5,690 nt of DNA, from the NCBI GenBank assembly GCA_035267045.1, contig DATFMH010000003.1, positions 1 through 5,690 on the forward strand, in the 5' to 3' direction. A program made the translations under genes and the position numbers. The notes beneath the pieces were generated by a model. It saw only the letters and a list, made by a program, of their open reading frames with translations, did no database searches and was not told the DNA's origin. The stretch is from DATFMH01 sp035267045. GTDB lineage: Bacteria; Bacteroidota; Rhodothermia; Balneolales; DATFMH01. This document shows positions 1 through 5,478 of the stretch, piece by piece (position 1 is the first letter of the stretch; the number at the start of each line of letters is the position of its first letter).

Positions 1-495
1 AACCAAACTGATAATAACTTTGAAAGCACTTAGATTCTTCATCAAACGTAATGGTTGTTATTAAAAAGTTGTTATAAAATCAAAAGGCTTCATTGATAAG
101 TCATTGTCTCATGATGTATATCCCACTTCAACCGGTATTAACGGTCATTAGGGGATATTAAATCACTTTTAACAATGCATTTTTTAACAAAAATGTATCA
201 ATTATATAAGTTTATAAGTTCTGTAAAAATAATTATTTGAGAAACTTATTGTGATTATAATTTATATATATCTATAAATTTAATTATGGCAAGATGTTCT
301 TGATTAATTCTCATTTGAACCATGACAAGATGGGGGGAAGGATAAATCTGTCTGTTTATTTCATTGGTATACCTGAAAATAAAATCTATCAGATCGTTGA
401 TATTATCTTAAAACCATAAACACCAATGAAGTAATACCAATACAGTACCTATCTATGAGAAAATTGTATAATAGCTTAACTGAATTTTAGATACT
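1..495. other. AT-rich non-coding stretch, no gene recognised
   Basis: No coding region could be supported on either strand. The stretch is strongly AT-rich. It has several weak symmetries: an AT-only 8-bp inverted repeat at 259-266/273-280, a 5-bp hairpin CAAGA-TGT-TCTTG at 290-302, and a 9-bp inverted repeat at 360-368/422-430. The first ~30 bases could be the 3' end of a gene lying to the left, because two frames stay open from base 1 (to stops at 31-33 and 62-64), but nothing distinguishes them from chance. The region probably separates the ccmF gene group from an unrelated neighbour. Confidence 0.6.
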
Positions 496-515
496 TTTAA
501 GGTTGATTTAAGGTT
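496..515 (+). promoter_or_regulatory. Tandem TTTAAGGTT direct repeat, 11-bp period (possible response-regulator site)
   Basis: The 9-mer TTTAAGGTT occurs at 496-504 and again at 507-515, separated by GA, so the period is 11 bp, about one helical turn. OmpR/PhoB-family response regulators are known to bind tandem direct repeats with roughly this period. The pair lies 92 bases before the ccmF start codon and just upstream of two palindromes. The repeat is directly seen. Its role as a binding site is inference, and an AT-rich context makes chance repeats more likely. Confidence 0.3.
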
Positions 516-538
516 CATGGCATTAGATTGAGCAAAAT

Positions 539-554
539 AAGACAAGATTGTCTT
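539..554. promoter_or_regulatory. AAGACAA-GA-TTGTCTT palindrome resembling a CusR-type copper box
   Basis: Two perfect 7-bp arms are separated by 2 bp and end 52 bases before the ccmF ATG. The core GACAA-N2-TTGTC is identical to the core of the E. coli CusR box, and flanking A and T bases extend the resemblance to about 16 of 20 half-site positions. CusR is a copper-responsive two-component regulator, and the second gene downstream is a CopG-like DUF411 protein, which fits. A 7-bp palindrome alone could occur by chance in 600 AT-rich bases, so the context carries much of the argument. Confidence 0.4.
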
Positions 555-582
555 TTAATGTTTGTCCTTATACAAACATTAA
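555..582. promoter_or_regulatory. 11-bp inverted repeat with 6-bp spacer just upstream of ccmF
   Basis: TTAATGTTTGT at 555-565 is perfectly inverted as ACAAACATTAA at 572-582 around CCTTAT. In RNA the stem can be extended by a G-U and an A-U pair to 553-584. It ends 24 bases before the ccmF ATG and abuts the 539-554 palindrome. It could be an operator for a dimeric regulator overlapping the promoter, or a hairpin in the 5' leader of the message. It has no following T-run, so a terminator is unlikely. It does not match the FNR or CRP consensus. Confidence 0.5.
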
Positions 583-606
583 GAATAAACCCACAAAAAA
601 CTTTCT

Positions 607-3120
607 ATGTTGCCAGGAACCGCAGGTAAGGTCCTTATTGATGCCGCCTTTCTGAGCGCTATCAGCTCAATGATCGGTTATTTTTTGTATTCCCGTAATT
701 CAAAACGCAAGATACTTCACATCTCCAATATCTTATTCGGCTTAATGGGACTCTTCGTGGTATCGGCCTCAGGTTTCCTGCTATATATCGTTATCACGCA
801 CCAGTTCAATTATTATTACGTCTATAATTATACCAGTCTGGATCTTCCCTTTACATATTTGATATCTGCATTTTGGGGCGGACAAGAGGGGAGTTTTATG
901 TTATGGATCCTTATTTCCTCACTTGTCGGGCTGGGATTGATGAGATGGATAAAAGAGCCGTATCGCGGACCGGTGTTGTTCTTTTTTACACTCAACCAGG
1001 TATTTCTGTTATCGATGGTAGCCGGTATCCATTTTGGATTCATCAACCTGGGAGCATCCCCATTCAGGACATTGTCTGAGGCAATGCCGAATGCTCCTTT
1101 TATCAAGGCTAATCCCGGATACATACCTGCCGATGGTAAAGGACTCAATGATATGCTAAAAAGCCCATGGATGGTTTTTCATCCGCCGGCTCTATTCCTG
1201 GGTTTTACACTAATGGCCGTGCCGTTCTGTTTTTCTATGGCTGCTCTCTGGAAACGGAAATATCATGAATGGATACTACCTGCAATGCCCTGGACACTCG
1301 GAGCGAACCTGGCTCTTTTTACAGCTATATTTTTAGGTGGTTACTGGGCCTATGTTACGTTATCATTTGGTGGTTACTGGGCGTGGGATCCTGTAGAGAA
1401 CGCCTCATTTATACCGTGGTTGATCGGGACAGCAGGTATTCACACCATGATCGTTCAGCGAAAACGTAATTCTACGCATAAGGCATCTTTGATATTTGCC
1501 ATCCTGGCCTATGCCGCAGTGGTATATGAGACATTCCTTACCCGGTCCGGTGTGCTTGCTGATGCTTCCGTGCACAGTTTTGTTGATCTGGGTTTGTATA
1601 ATCAACTGGTGGTTTTCATTGTGGTGATACTCGGTGCCGGTGTTGGCATGTTGCTTTATCGCCATAAAGATCTGCGTTCCAGGGCTGTTAATAATGGATT
1701 TTTAAACCGGGATTTTATGACATTTGCCGGTGCTATGATCCTTTTTCTCATTGGTTTAATCATCACTTTAGGAACCAGTTCTCCAATCATTGGCCGTCTG
1801 TTTACAACAAACCCGACACCGCCGGAAATCAGCTTTTATACAAATTGGACCACTCCATTGGTTATTATAGCTGCTTTATTAACCGTAATCGGACAATATA
1901 TATATTGGAAAAGGCAGGATATCGAATCGTTGTCAGGTGATTTATTAGTTCCCGTAACACTCTCATGCATCGCTGCTTTGGCCACTGTTATTTTTGCCAA
2001 TATCAGGGATATCTATTATACGATTTATCTATTATCCGCCTGGTTTGTTTTATTCGGTAATGGTGCCATGATGATCAAACTGGCACGCAGAAAACCACGG
2101 TTGATCGGAGGTACCATAAGTCATATCGGATTCGGAATATTGCTACTGGGATTTTTGGCTTCTTCTGTATATGAACAAAATTTGCTGGATGCCAGGACAC
2201 GCCGGTATAATGAAGCAGTTGAACAAGGGAAAGTTAAAAATGATAACGGAGAACCCGTAACGCAACCTCTTTCGTACCTTGAATTGAAGCTTAACAAACC
2301 TAAAGTGATTAATGGCCGGTACCTGGTGACCTATAAAGGGTACACGCTGAATGACCAGGACCGCCCCGGACAGCAGGAGTATACGGTAGAATTTCAAAAA
2401 TTGAATAGTAAAGGCGATCCAGGAAAGCCTTTTTATTTACACCCACAGGTTTACCCGATGTTACGAAGTTCTACCCCCGATGATATTCAATGGTCAGTAG
2501 ATGTGGATGTCCATCCGGGTTTTTTAAGGGATATTTACATGTATGTTGCCGGCAGCTCCTATGTGAAGCAAAAGAATGATCTTGCCGAAAAACAAAAGAA
2601 AGAGCATGATAAGTCGCTTATAGCAAAAGCTTCAGTGCAAGCTAATACGGCAAAACAGGATACAATACCTGTTCAAACCATAAAACTGGCCAAAGGGGAC
2701 TCCGTACAGGTCGGTAACTATCGATTTATCTTTTGGAATTATAGTCCGGCCAAACCTTCGGAACTACCTGACAGTACCATAATTGCGGTACATGCATTAA
2801 TAGGAGTCAGGTATAATGGAGATACGACTCCCTACAAGATACGTCCCTTATTTGCTATTTACCGTTATACGGATAATGGATATTCTTACTCTCCGCCGGT
2901 TGCGTTAGCACAACACAATATAACCGTGCAATTCAGCAATGTGGATCCGGAATCGGGTAAGATAGAACTGAAAGTGAAGGGTATCAGTTCAAAACCTAAG
3001 GATGCATGGATTCTATTGACCGGCAGAGAAAAACCTTTTGTATCCCTTGTTTGGCTTGGTACGTTTGTTTTGCTAATAGGCTTCAGTGTATCAATGTACC
3101 GGCATGGTCACCGTACCTGA
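607..3120 (+). CDS. ccmF: CcmF/NrfE-family cytochrome c heme lyase
   Basis: CcmF is the integral-membrane core of the System I cytochrome c maturation heme lyase. It takes heme from holo-CcmE and joins it to CXXCH cysteines of apocytochrome c on the outer face of the cytoplasmic membrane. The 837-residue product shows about 15 hydrophobic segments. The WWD-type motif lies at 255-272 (GGYWAWDPVENAS core). All four conserved heme-related histidines appear to be present: His192 (FHPPAL), His279 (GTAGIH), His323 (RSGVL...VH) and His506 (GGTISH). The early WGGQEGS motif at 90-96 corresponds to WGSHEGS in E. coli. The family is usually about 650 residues. The extra length is in the periplasmic loop at ~521-808, before the last membrane helix at ~811-830, with a Lys/Glu/Gln-rich charged patch at ~653-685. 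The ATG at 607 gives a normal CcmF N-terminus, although no Shine-Dalgarno is visible. It is the first gene of the group, and no ccmA, B, C, E or H is in the window. Confidence 0.95.
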   Translation: MLPGTAGKVLIDAAFLSAISSMIGYFLYSRNSKRKILHISNILFGLMGLFVVSASGFLLYIVITHQFNYYYVYNYTSLDLPFTYLISAFWGGQEGSFMLWILISSLVGLGLMRWIKEPYRGPVLFFFTLNQVFLLSMVAGIHFGFINLGASPFRTLSEAMPNAPFIKANPGYIPADGKGLNDMLKSPWMVFHPPALFLGFTLMAVPFCFSMAALWKRKYHEWILPAMPWTLGANLALFTAIFLGGYWAYVTLSFGGYWAWDPVENASFIPWLIGTAGIHTMIVQRKRNSTHKASLIFAILAYAAVVYETFLTRSGVLADASVHSFVDLGLYNQLVVFIVVILGAGVGMLLYRHKDLRSRAVNNGFLNRDFMTFAGAMILFLIGLIITLGTSSPIIGRLFTTNPTPPEISFYTNWTTPLVIIAALLTVIGQYIYWKRQDIESLSGDLLVPVTLSCIAALATVIFANIRDIYYTIYLLSAWFVLFGNGAMMIKLARRKPRLIGGTISHIGFGILLLGFLASSVYEQNLLDARTRRYNEAVEQGKVKNDNGEPVTQPLSYLELKLNKPKVINGRYLVTYKGYTLNDQDRPGQQEYTVEFQKLNSKGDPGKPFYLHPQVYPMLRSSTPDDIQWSVDVDVHPGFLRDIYMYVAGSSYVKQKNDLAEKQKKEHDKSLIAKASVQANTAKQDTIPVQTIKLAKGDSVQVGNYRFIFWNYSPAKPSELPDSTIIAVHALIGVRYNGDTTPYKIRPLFAIYRYTDNGYSYSPPVALAQHNITVQFSNVDPESGKIELKVKGISSKPKDAWILLTGREKPFVSLVWLGTFVLLIGFSVSMYRHGHRT

Positions 3121-3148
3121 CGATATAATTAAAGAAAATTTTCCAAAT

Positions 3149-3694
3149 ATGAACAGAACTAAATCAATCATCATGAAGCAATCAAAAAAGAATCTTCATT
3201 TTATATTTCTTGTTACTGGAGTCGTATTTTTTACGGCTTGTTCCCAAACCGGCAAGACCGATACTTCATCACAGACTGCTAATTTTGAAACAACACTTGT
3301 TAAGCCCGTTCCGGTTGCTGACGGAAAAATTCATATCACATTATATAAAAATCCCGGTTGCCAGTGCTGTGGAAAATGGGCGGAATATATGGATAGTAAC
3401 GGATTTTCCGTTGAAGTAAAAAAGACATCAGATCTAACCGCATTTAAAGAAACAGAGGGGGTACCGGATAATCTCAGATCGTGCCATACAGCTTTGGTAA
3501 ATGGATATGTTTTGGAAGGTCATGTCCCGGCAAATGCCGTCAAGAAATTACTAAAGGAAAAATCTGCTGTAATAGGGTTAGCTGTAGCCGGTATGCCTGA
3601 TGGTGCTCCGGGAGTAATGGGAGGTAAAAGGGCCCAGTATGATGTATTTGCATTTACGAAAGATGGAAAACAAACACGTTACGGAACATATTAA
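3149..3694 (+). CDS. DUF411 / CopG-like periplasmic lipoprotein, probable copper-binding
   Basis: The product is a predicted lipoprotein of 181 residues. After a basic N-terminus and a hydrophobic segment (~16-30) comes a lipobox-like FTAC with Cys31, then a Ser/Thr-rich linker and a DUF411 domain at ~60-181. Diagnostic elements are KNPGCQCCGKW (Cys71, Cys73, Cys74), SCHTA (Cys112, His113), EGHVP (His125) and GMPDGAPGVMG (149-158). DUF411 includes CopG, a thioredoxin-fold periplasmic copper protein from proteobacterial copper-resistance loci that binds a copper cluster through cysteines. The Cys, His and Met residues here fit metal binding, but the exact role is inferred. The gene starts 28 bases after ccmF. 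ATG 3149 follows an A-rich stretch. ATG 3173 would give a more typical short lipoprotein signal and is a real alternative. ATG 3086 would overlap ccmF by 35 bases and add an implausible N-terminus. Co-transcription with ccmF is likely. Confidence 0.88.
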   Translation: MNRTKSIIMKQSKKNLHFIFLVTGVVFFTACSQTGKTDTSSQTANFETTLVKPVPVADGKIHITLYKNPGCQCCGKWAEYMDSNGFSVEVKKTSDLTAFKETEGVPDNLRSCHTALVNGYVLEGHVPANAVKKLLKEKSAVIGLAVAGMPDGAPGVMGGKRAQYDVFAFTKDGKQTRYGTY

Positions 3695-3760
3695 TACTGA
3701 ATATTAATTATGCGACAAGTTTCAAGATTCTTTGTTATTTAATACTGGTAAATCTCGAAA

Positions 3761-4060
3761 ATGAGTTCTAAACGTACTTTAAAATATTTGTTTATTATTG
3801 CTGTTTTTATAATAGCAGGAATTGCCCTGGCGGATTCGCTGGGATTTTTCAATCCAAAACCGTATACCATAGTTAAACATGGAGCAATGGCTCATTATGT
3901 CCCGTATAACCGTGACCCGGATGTGGAAATCTCACGTTTCCCGACACGTCCACCTGGTTCTGATGAAATCATTACTCCAACCGGTCAGATTGTCAAAAAA
4001 TCAGTTTGGAAAATAGAAAAAGAAAAACAAAAATACCCGTATAAAAAAAGGACACAATAA
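3761..4060 (+). CDS. Small membrane-anchored protein of unknown function
   Basis: I cannot assign a function or a named family. The 99-residue product begins with a basic MSSKRTLK stretch and one hydrophobic helix (~9-24). It could be an anchor or a signal peptide cleaved near ALA-DS (22-26), which puts the rest outside the cytoplasm. The exported part contains HGAMAHYVP (40-48), then an Asp/Pro-rich segment with RDPDVEISRFPTRPPG (51-66), IITPTGQIVKK (70-80) and a very basic C-terminus rich in Lys. The two histidines (40, 45) and Met43 could bind metal, but this is speculative. The Pro/Gly content suggests an extended structure. The ATG at 3761 follows an A-rich run and is the natural start. 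It lies 66 bases after the DUF411 gene and 130 bases before the thioredoxin gene. Codon use is similar to its neighbours, and coding status is supported by the signal-like N-terminus and the conserved-looking motifs. Confidence 0.75.
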   Translation: MSSKRTLKYLFIIAVFIIAGIALADSLGFFNPKPYTIVKHGAMAHYVPYNRDPDVEISRFPTRPPGSDEIITPTGQIVKKSVWKIEKEKQKYPYKKRTQ

Positions 4061-4190
4061 ATACAAAATCAGGGCAATCATCATAAAACGGTCGAGATAT
4101 TTTAGGGATGGACATCCACAAAATAGTAAGCACTAAGCTACGGTCTATCGCCTATAGTCATTGGTAAACTTATATGATAAAGTAAAACAA
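4061..4190 (+). other. Intergenic spacer with small dyad and possible 19-codon leader
   Basis: This gap is longer than the others in the group. It contains a short palindrome GGATG-GA-CATCC at 4106-4117. An ATG at 4108 opens a 19-codon reading frame that ends in TAA at 4165-4167, 23 bases before the ATG of the thioredoxin gene. No clear promoter or terminator is visible, so read-through from the upstream genes remains the simplest view. Nothing supports the short frame as a real peptide beyond its position. Confidence 0.35.
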
Positions 4191-4778
4191 ATGAGAATCT
4201 TTGTATTCATCGGCATAGTATTCATATTCCAGGCGTGCGGAACAAAACAGGAGGGAGCTCAGAGCCCAAAACAAAAGACTGCATACAGTCAGGCGACAAG
4301 CTCGTTACAAAGACTGGATCCCCATTCGAGTCCGCTTTTTGCAGCTCATGAGAAGGTACCGGCCAAAGATTTTAATATCAATCTGTTAAACGGGCAATCT
4401 TTTAGGCTTTCGGATCAGAAGGGTAAGGTTATGCTTTTGAATATCTGGGCCACGTGGTGTCCGCCTTGCCGGGAAGAGACACCGGAACTGGAGGCTTTAT
4501 ATAAAAAATACAAAAATAAGGGATTGATTATTTTGGGTGTTTCTGTAGATAAACAGGGGGAATCGGTAGTAAGGCCGTTTATAAAAAAATACCACGTAAC
4601 TTATCCCATCTATATTGATAAAAGTGGAAAAGTAATGTCTAAGTACGGGCCAACGATGGGAATACCTACAACCTATATCATCGATAAACGAGGTGATTTA
4701 CGCTATTTTACGGTAGGAGCTTTGACGAAAAAGGAGCTGGAGCCACGTATAAAAAAATTATTGAACGAGACAGGCTGA
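4191..4778 (+). CDS. TlpA/ResA-like thioredoxin-fold lipoprotein
   Basis: This is a membrane-tethered thiol-disulfide oxidoreductase of 195 residues. A short signal (residues 1-15) ends at Cys16 in FQACG, a loose lipobox. A Ser/Gln/Lys-rich linker follows (~17-55), and then an AhpC-TSA/Redoxin-type thioredoxin domain at ~56-193. The active site is WCPPC at 89-93, with catalytic Cys90 and Cys93. The cis-proline loop is GIPTTYIID (157-165, Pro159). A KVMLLNIWATW strand before the active site and a KGLIILGVSVD strand after it are typical. ResA, CcmG and TlpA proteins reduce apocytochrome c thiols before heme attachment, and TlpA can also reduce copper-binding partners during CuA assembly. Both roles fit a neighbour of ccmF and a CopG-like gene. 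ATG 4191 is preferred: it follows an A-rich stretch and gives a compact signal peptide. A TTG at 4161 would add ten non-signal-like residues. Confidence 0.92.
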   Translation: MRIFVFIGIVFIFQACGTKQEGAQSPKQKTAYSQATSSLQRLDPHSSPLFAAHEKVPAKDFNINLLNGQSFRLSDQKGKVMLLNIWATWCPPCREETPELEALYKKYKNKGLIILGVSVDKQGESVVRPFIKKYHVTYPIYIDKSGKVMSKYGPTMGIPTTYIIDKRGDLRYFTVGALTKKELEPRIKKLLNETG

Positions 4779-5087
4779 TTAATTATTAAGGGTTCAATAT
4801 TCGCGAAAAAGTCTAAACCAATAAATAATTCCATTCCGTAATTGTATGATAAAACTTAATGTTCCTGGCATCTTTTTATGTAAATGAATGCTACTTTTTT
4901 ATGACATTAACGATGTAAGCCATACCAAACCAAAACTCTTTTCCCTTAGCATTTTACATATATTTTTGTATCAACTCCCATTGATGTCTTTCACCCATGT
5001 CAATGCTCCACTCAGGGGCTTGCCGGAATCCTAAAAAACTTTAGTATCTCGTTACAACCCTCCCGGGATGTAATGAAACCCGGTATG
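4779..5087. other. Non-coding stretch, no gene recognised
   Basis: No gene of convincing length was found on either strand. There is no classical hairpin plus T-run terminator directly after the thioredoxin gene, although the DNA becomes AT-rich there. On the minus strand around 4960-5045 a frame without a start codon reads like protein for about 28 codons, but it is bounded by stops and matches nothing I recognise. A 5-bp GC-rich inverted repeat, CCGGG (5063-5067) and CCCGG (5079-5083), marks the change to the repeat-rich DNA that follows. Confidence 0.6.
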
Positions 5088-5152
5088 CTCTGTGTCCTGT
5101 CATTTTTTATGAATAATGGAAAACGGGTGCTTTCCTATGAATGGACACAGAG
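5088..5152. repeat. 10-bp perfect inverted repeat, 45-bp spacer
   Basis: CTCTGTGTCC at 5088-5097 is the exact reverse complement of GGACACAGAG at 5143-5152. The right arm can instead fold locally with the next bases as GGACAC-AGA-GTGTCC (5143-5157), so two hairpins compete. The spacer is AT-rich with no reading frame. It lies immediately left of the larger palindromic element and may be part of the same mobile or repeated unit. Confidence 0.6.
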
Positions 5153-5160
5153 TGTCCGCC

Positions 5161-5291
5161 TGTTCATTACGAACGCAGTCTGCCCAAAAAACATTTTGGG
5201 GAGCGCAGTGCGGCAATCCCCTGCCGTTGATTAAGGCTTATTTCAAAACCACGGAAGGGGATCACCACGGACATTCGTCCTCGTGATGACA
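5161..5291. repeat. MITE-like palindromic interspersed element, near-complete copy
   Basis: The two ends are related in inverse orientation. The left end reads TCATTACGA (5164-5172), and the right end read on the minus strand begins TGTCATCACGAGG (5291 backwards). Inside, ATCCCCTGCCGTTG (5216-5229) on the left arm matches ATCCCCTTCCGTGG on the opposite strand of the right arm (about 5247-5261), with 12 of 14 bases alike. The overall form is a degenerate inverted repeat of ~131 bp without an ORF, as in small non-autonomous elements. It resembles dispersed TGTCATTGCGA-ended repeats that I recall from many bacterial genomes, but copy number cannot be seen here. Confidence 0.6.
5174..5209. repeat. 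24-bp palindrome flanked by 6-bp direct repeats CGCAGT
   Basis: CGCAGT occurs at 5174-5179 and 5204-5209. Between them lie 24 bases that fold as two 10-base arms, CTGCCCAAAA (5180-5189) and TTTTGGGGAG (5194-5203), around AACA with a single mismatch. The layout mimics a small palindromic insertion with a target-site duplication inside the larger repeat element. The partial second copy at 5334-5373 lacks this segment. Confidence 0.5.
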
Positions 5292-5339
5292 GTTGGGACG
5301 TTTTAAAAAACGTTAAAAAACCAACACCAAAATTGTCAT
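5286..5339. repeat. Nested dyads between two repeat copies
   Basis: From outside in, ATGACA (5286-5291) pairs with TGTCAT (5334-5339), GTTGG (5292-5296) with CCAAC (5321-5325), and ACGTTTT (5298-5304) with AAAACGT (5307-5313) around AA. The outermost arms are the facing ends of the two repeat copies, so part of the symmetry follows from their opposite orientation. The inner stems are unique to the spacer. No coding or terminator function is evident, although a long A-run follows the inner stem on the + strand (a T-run on the minus strand). Confidence 0.5.
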
Positions 5340-5373
5340 TGCGAACGAGTCTCCTGCCGTTGAGAAAGGCTTT
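5334..5373 (+). repeat. Second, shortened copy of the interspersed element's left arm
   Basis: TGTCATTGCGAACGAGTCT (5334-5352) matches 5161-5181 of the first copy, and CCTGCCGTTGAGAAAGGCTT (5353-5372) matches 5220-5239. About 38 bases that separate these parts in the first copy are absent, including the nested 24-bp palindrome. Both copies have the same orientation and are about 173 bases apart at their left ends. The left end here is closer to the TGTCATTGCGAACG form I regard as canonical. Confidence 0.65.
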
Positions 5374-5478
5374 AGGTAATGTTGCAGGTACTCTAAGTCA
5401 TATAAACATTAGCAAACAATTGCACATTTTATTCTAAAACTTTTTGTAAGGTTTCAACGTTTTCTGATCTGATTAATT

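Noticed and set aside
1..33. Possible C-terminal tail of an upstream + strand gene
   Set aside because: Two frames are open from base 1, with stops at 31 and 62. Neither fragment is long enough to tell coding from chance.
330..419. 29-codon frame starting at ATG 330
   Set aside because: It is too short, lacks any recognisable motif and starts within a G-run. No downstream partner makes it a likely leader.
828..1148. 106-codon minus-strand frame inside ccmF
   Set aside because: It lies wholly opposite a well-supported ccmF segment, and its translation has no recognisable domain or signal. It is a shadow of the ccmF codon pattern.
1405..1665. 86-codon minus-strand frame inside ccmF
   Set aside because: It is opposite the conserved WWD and His motifs of CcmF, and its composition is not protein-like.
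3210..3419. 69-codon + strand frame overlapping the DUF411 gene
   Set aside because: It is out of frame with the DUF411 motifs and covers the CxCC region, so the DUF411 frame explains the sequence.
3687..3710. ATTAAT-type symmetry after the DUF411 stop as a terminator
   Set aside because: The arms are AT-only and 6 bp long with no T-run, and the next gene begins 66 bases on, so termination is not supported.
4961..4968. TATTTTTG match to the Bacteroidota -7 promoter element TAnnTTTG
   Set aside because: No TTTG -33 element lies at the right distance and no gene follows, so it is probably chance in AT-rich DNA.
4960..5045. Minus-strand protein-like fragment of ~28 codons
   Set aside because: It has stops on both sides, no suitable start and no family I recognise. 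It could be a gene remnant, but the evidence is too thin to call a pseudogene.
5088..5373. CRISPR array
   Set aside because: Only two related copies are present, with unequal length, nested palindromes and no regular spacer unit, and no cas gene is visible.
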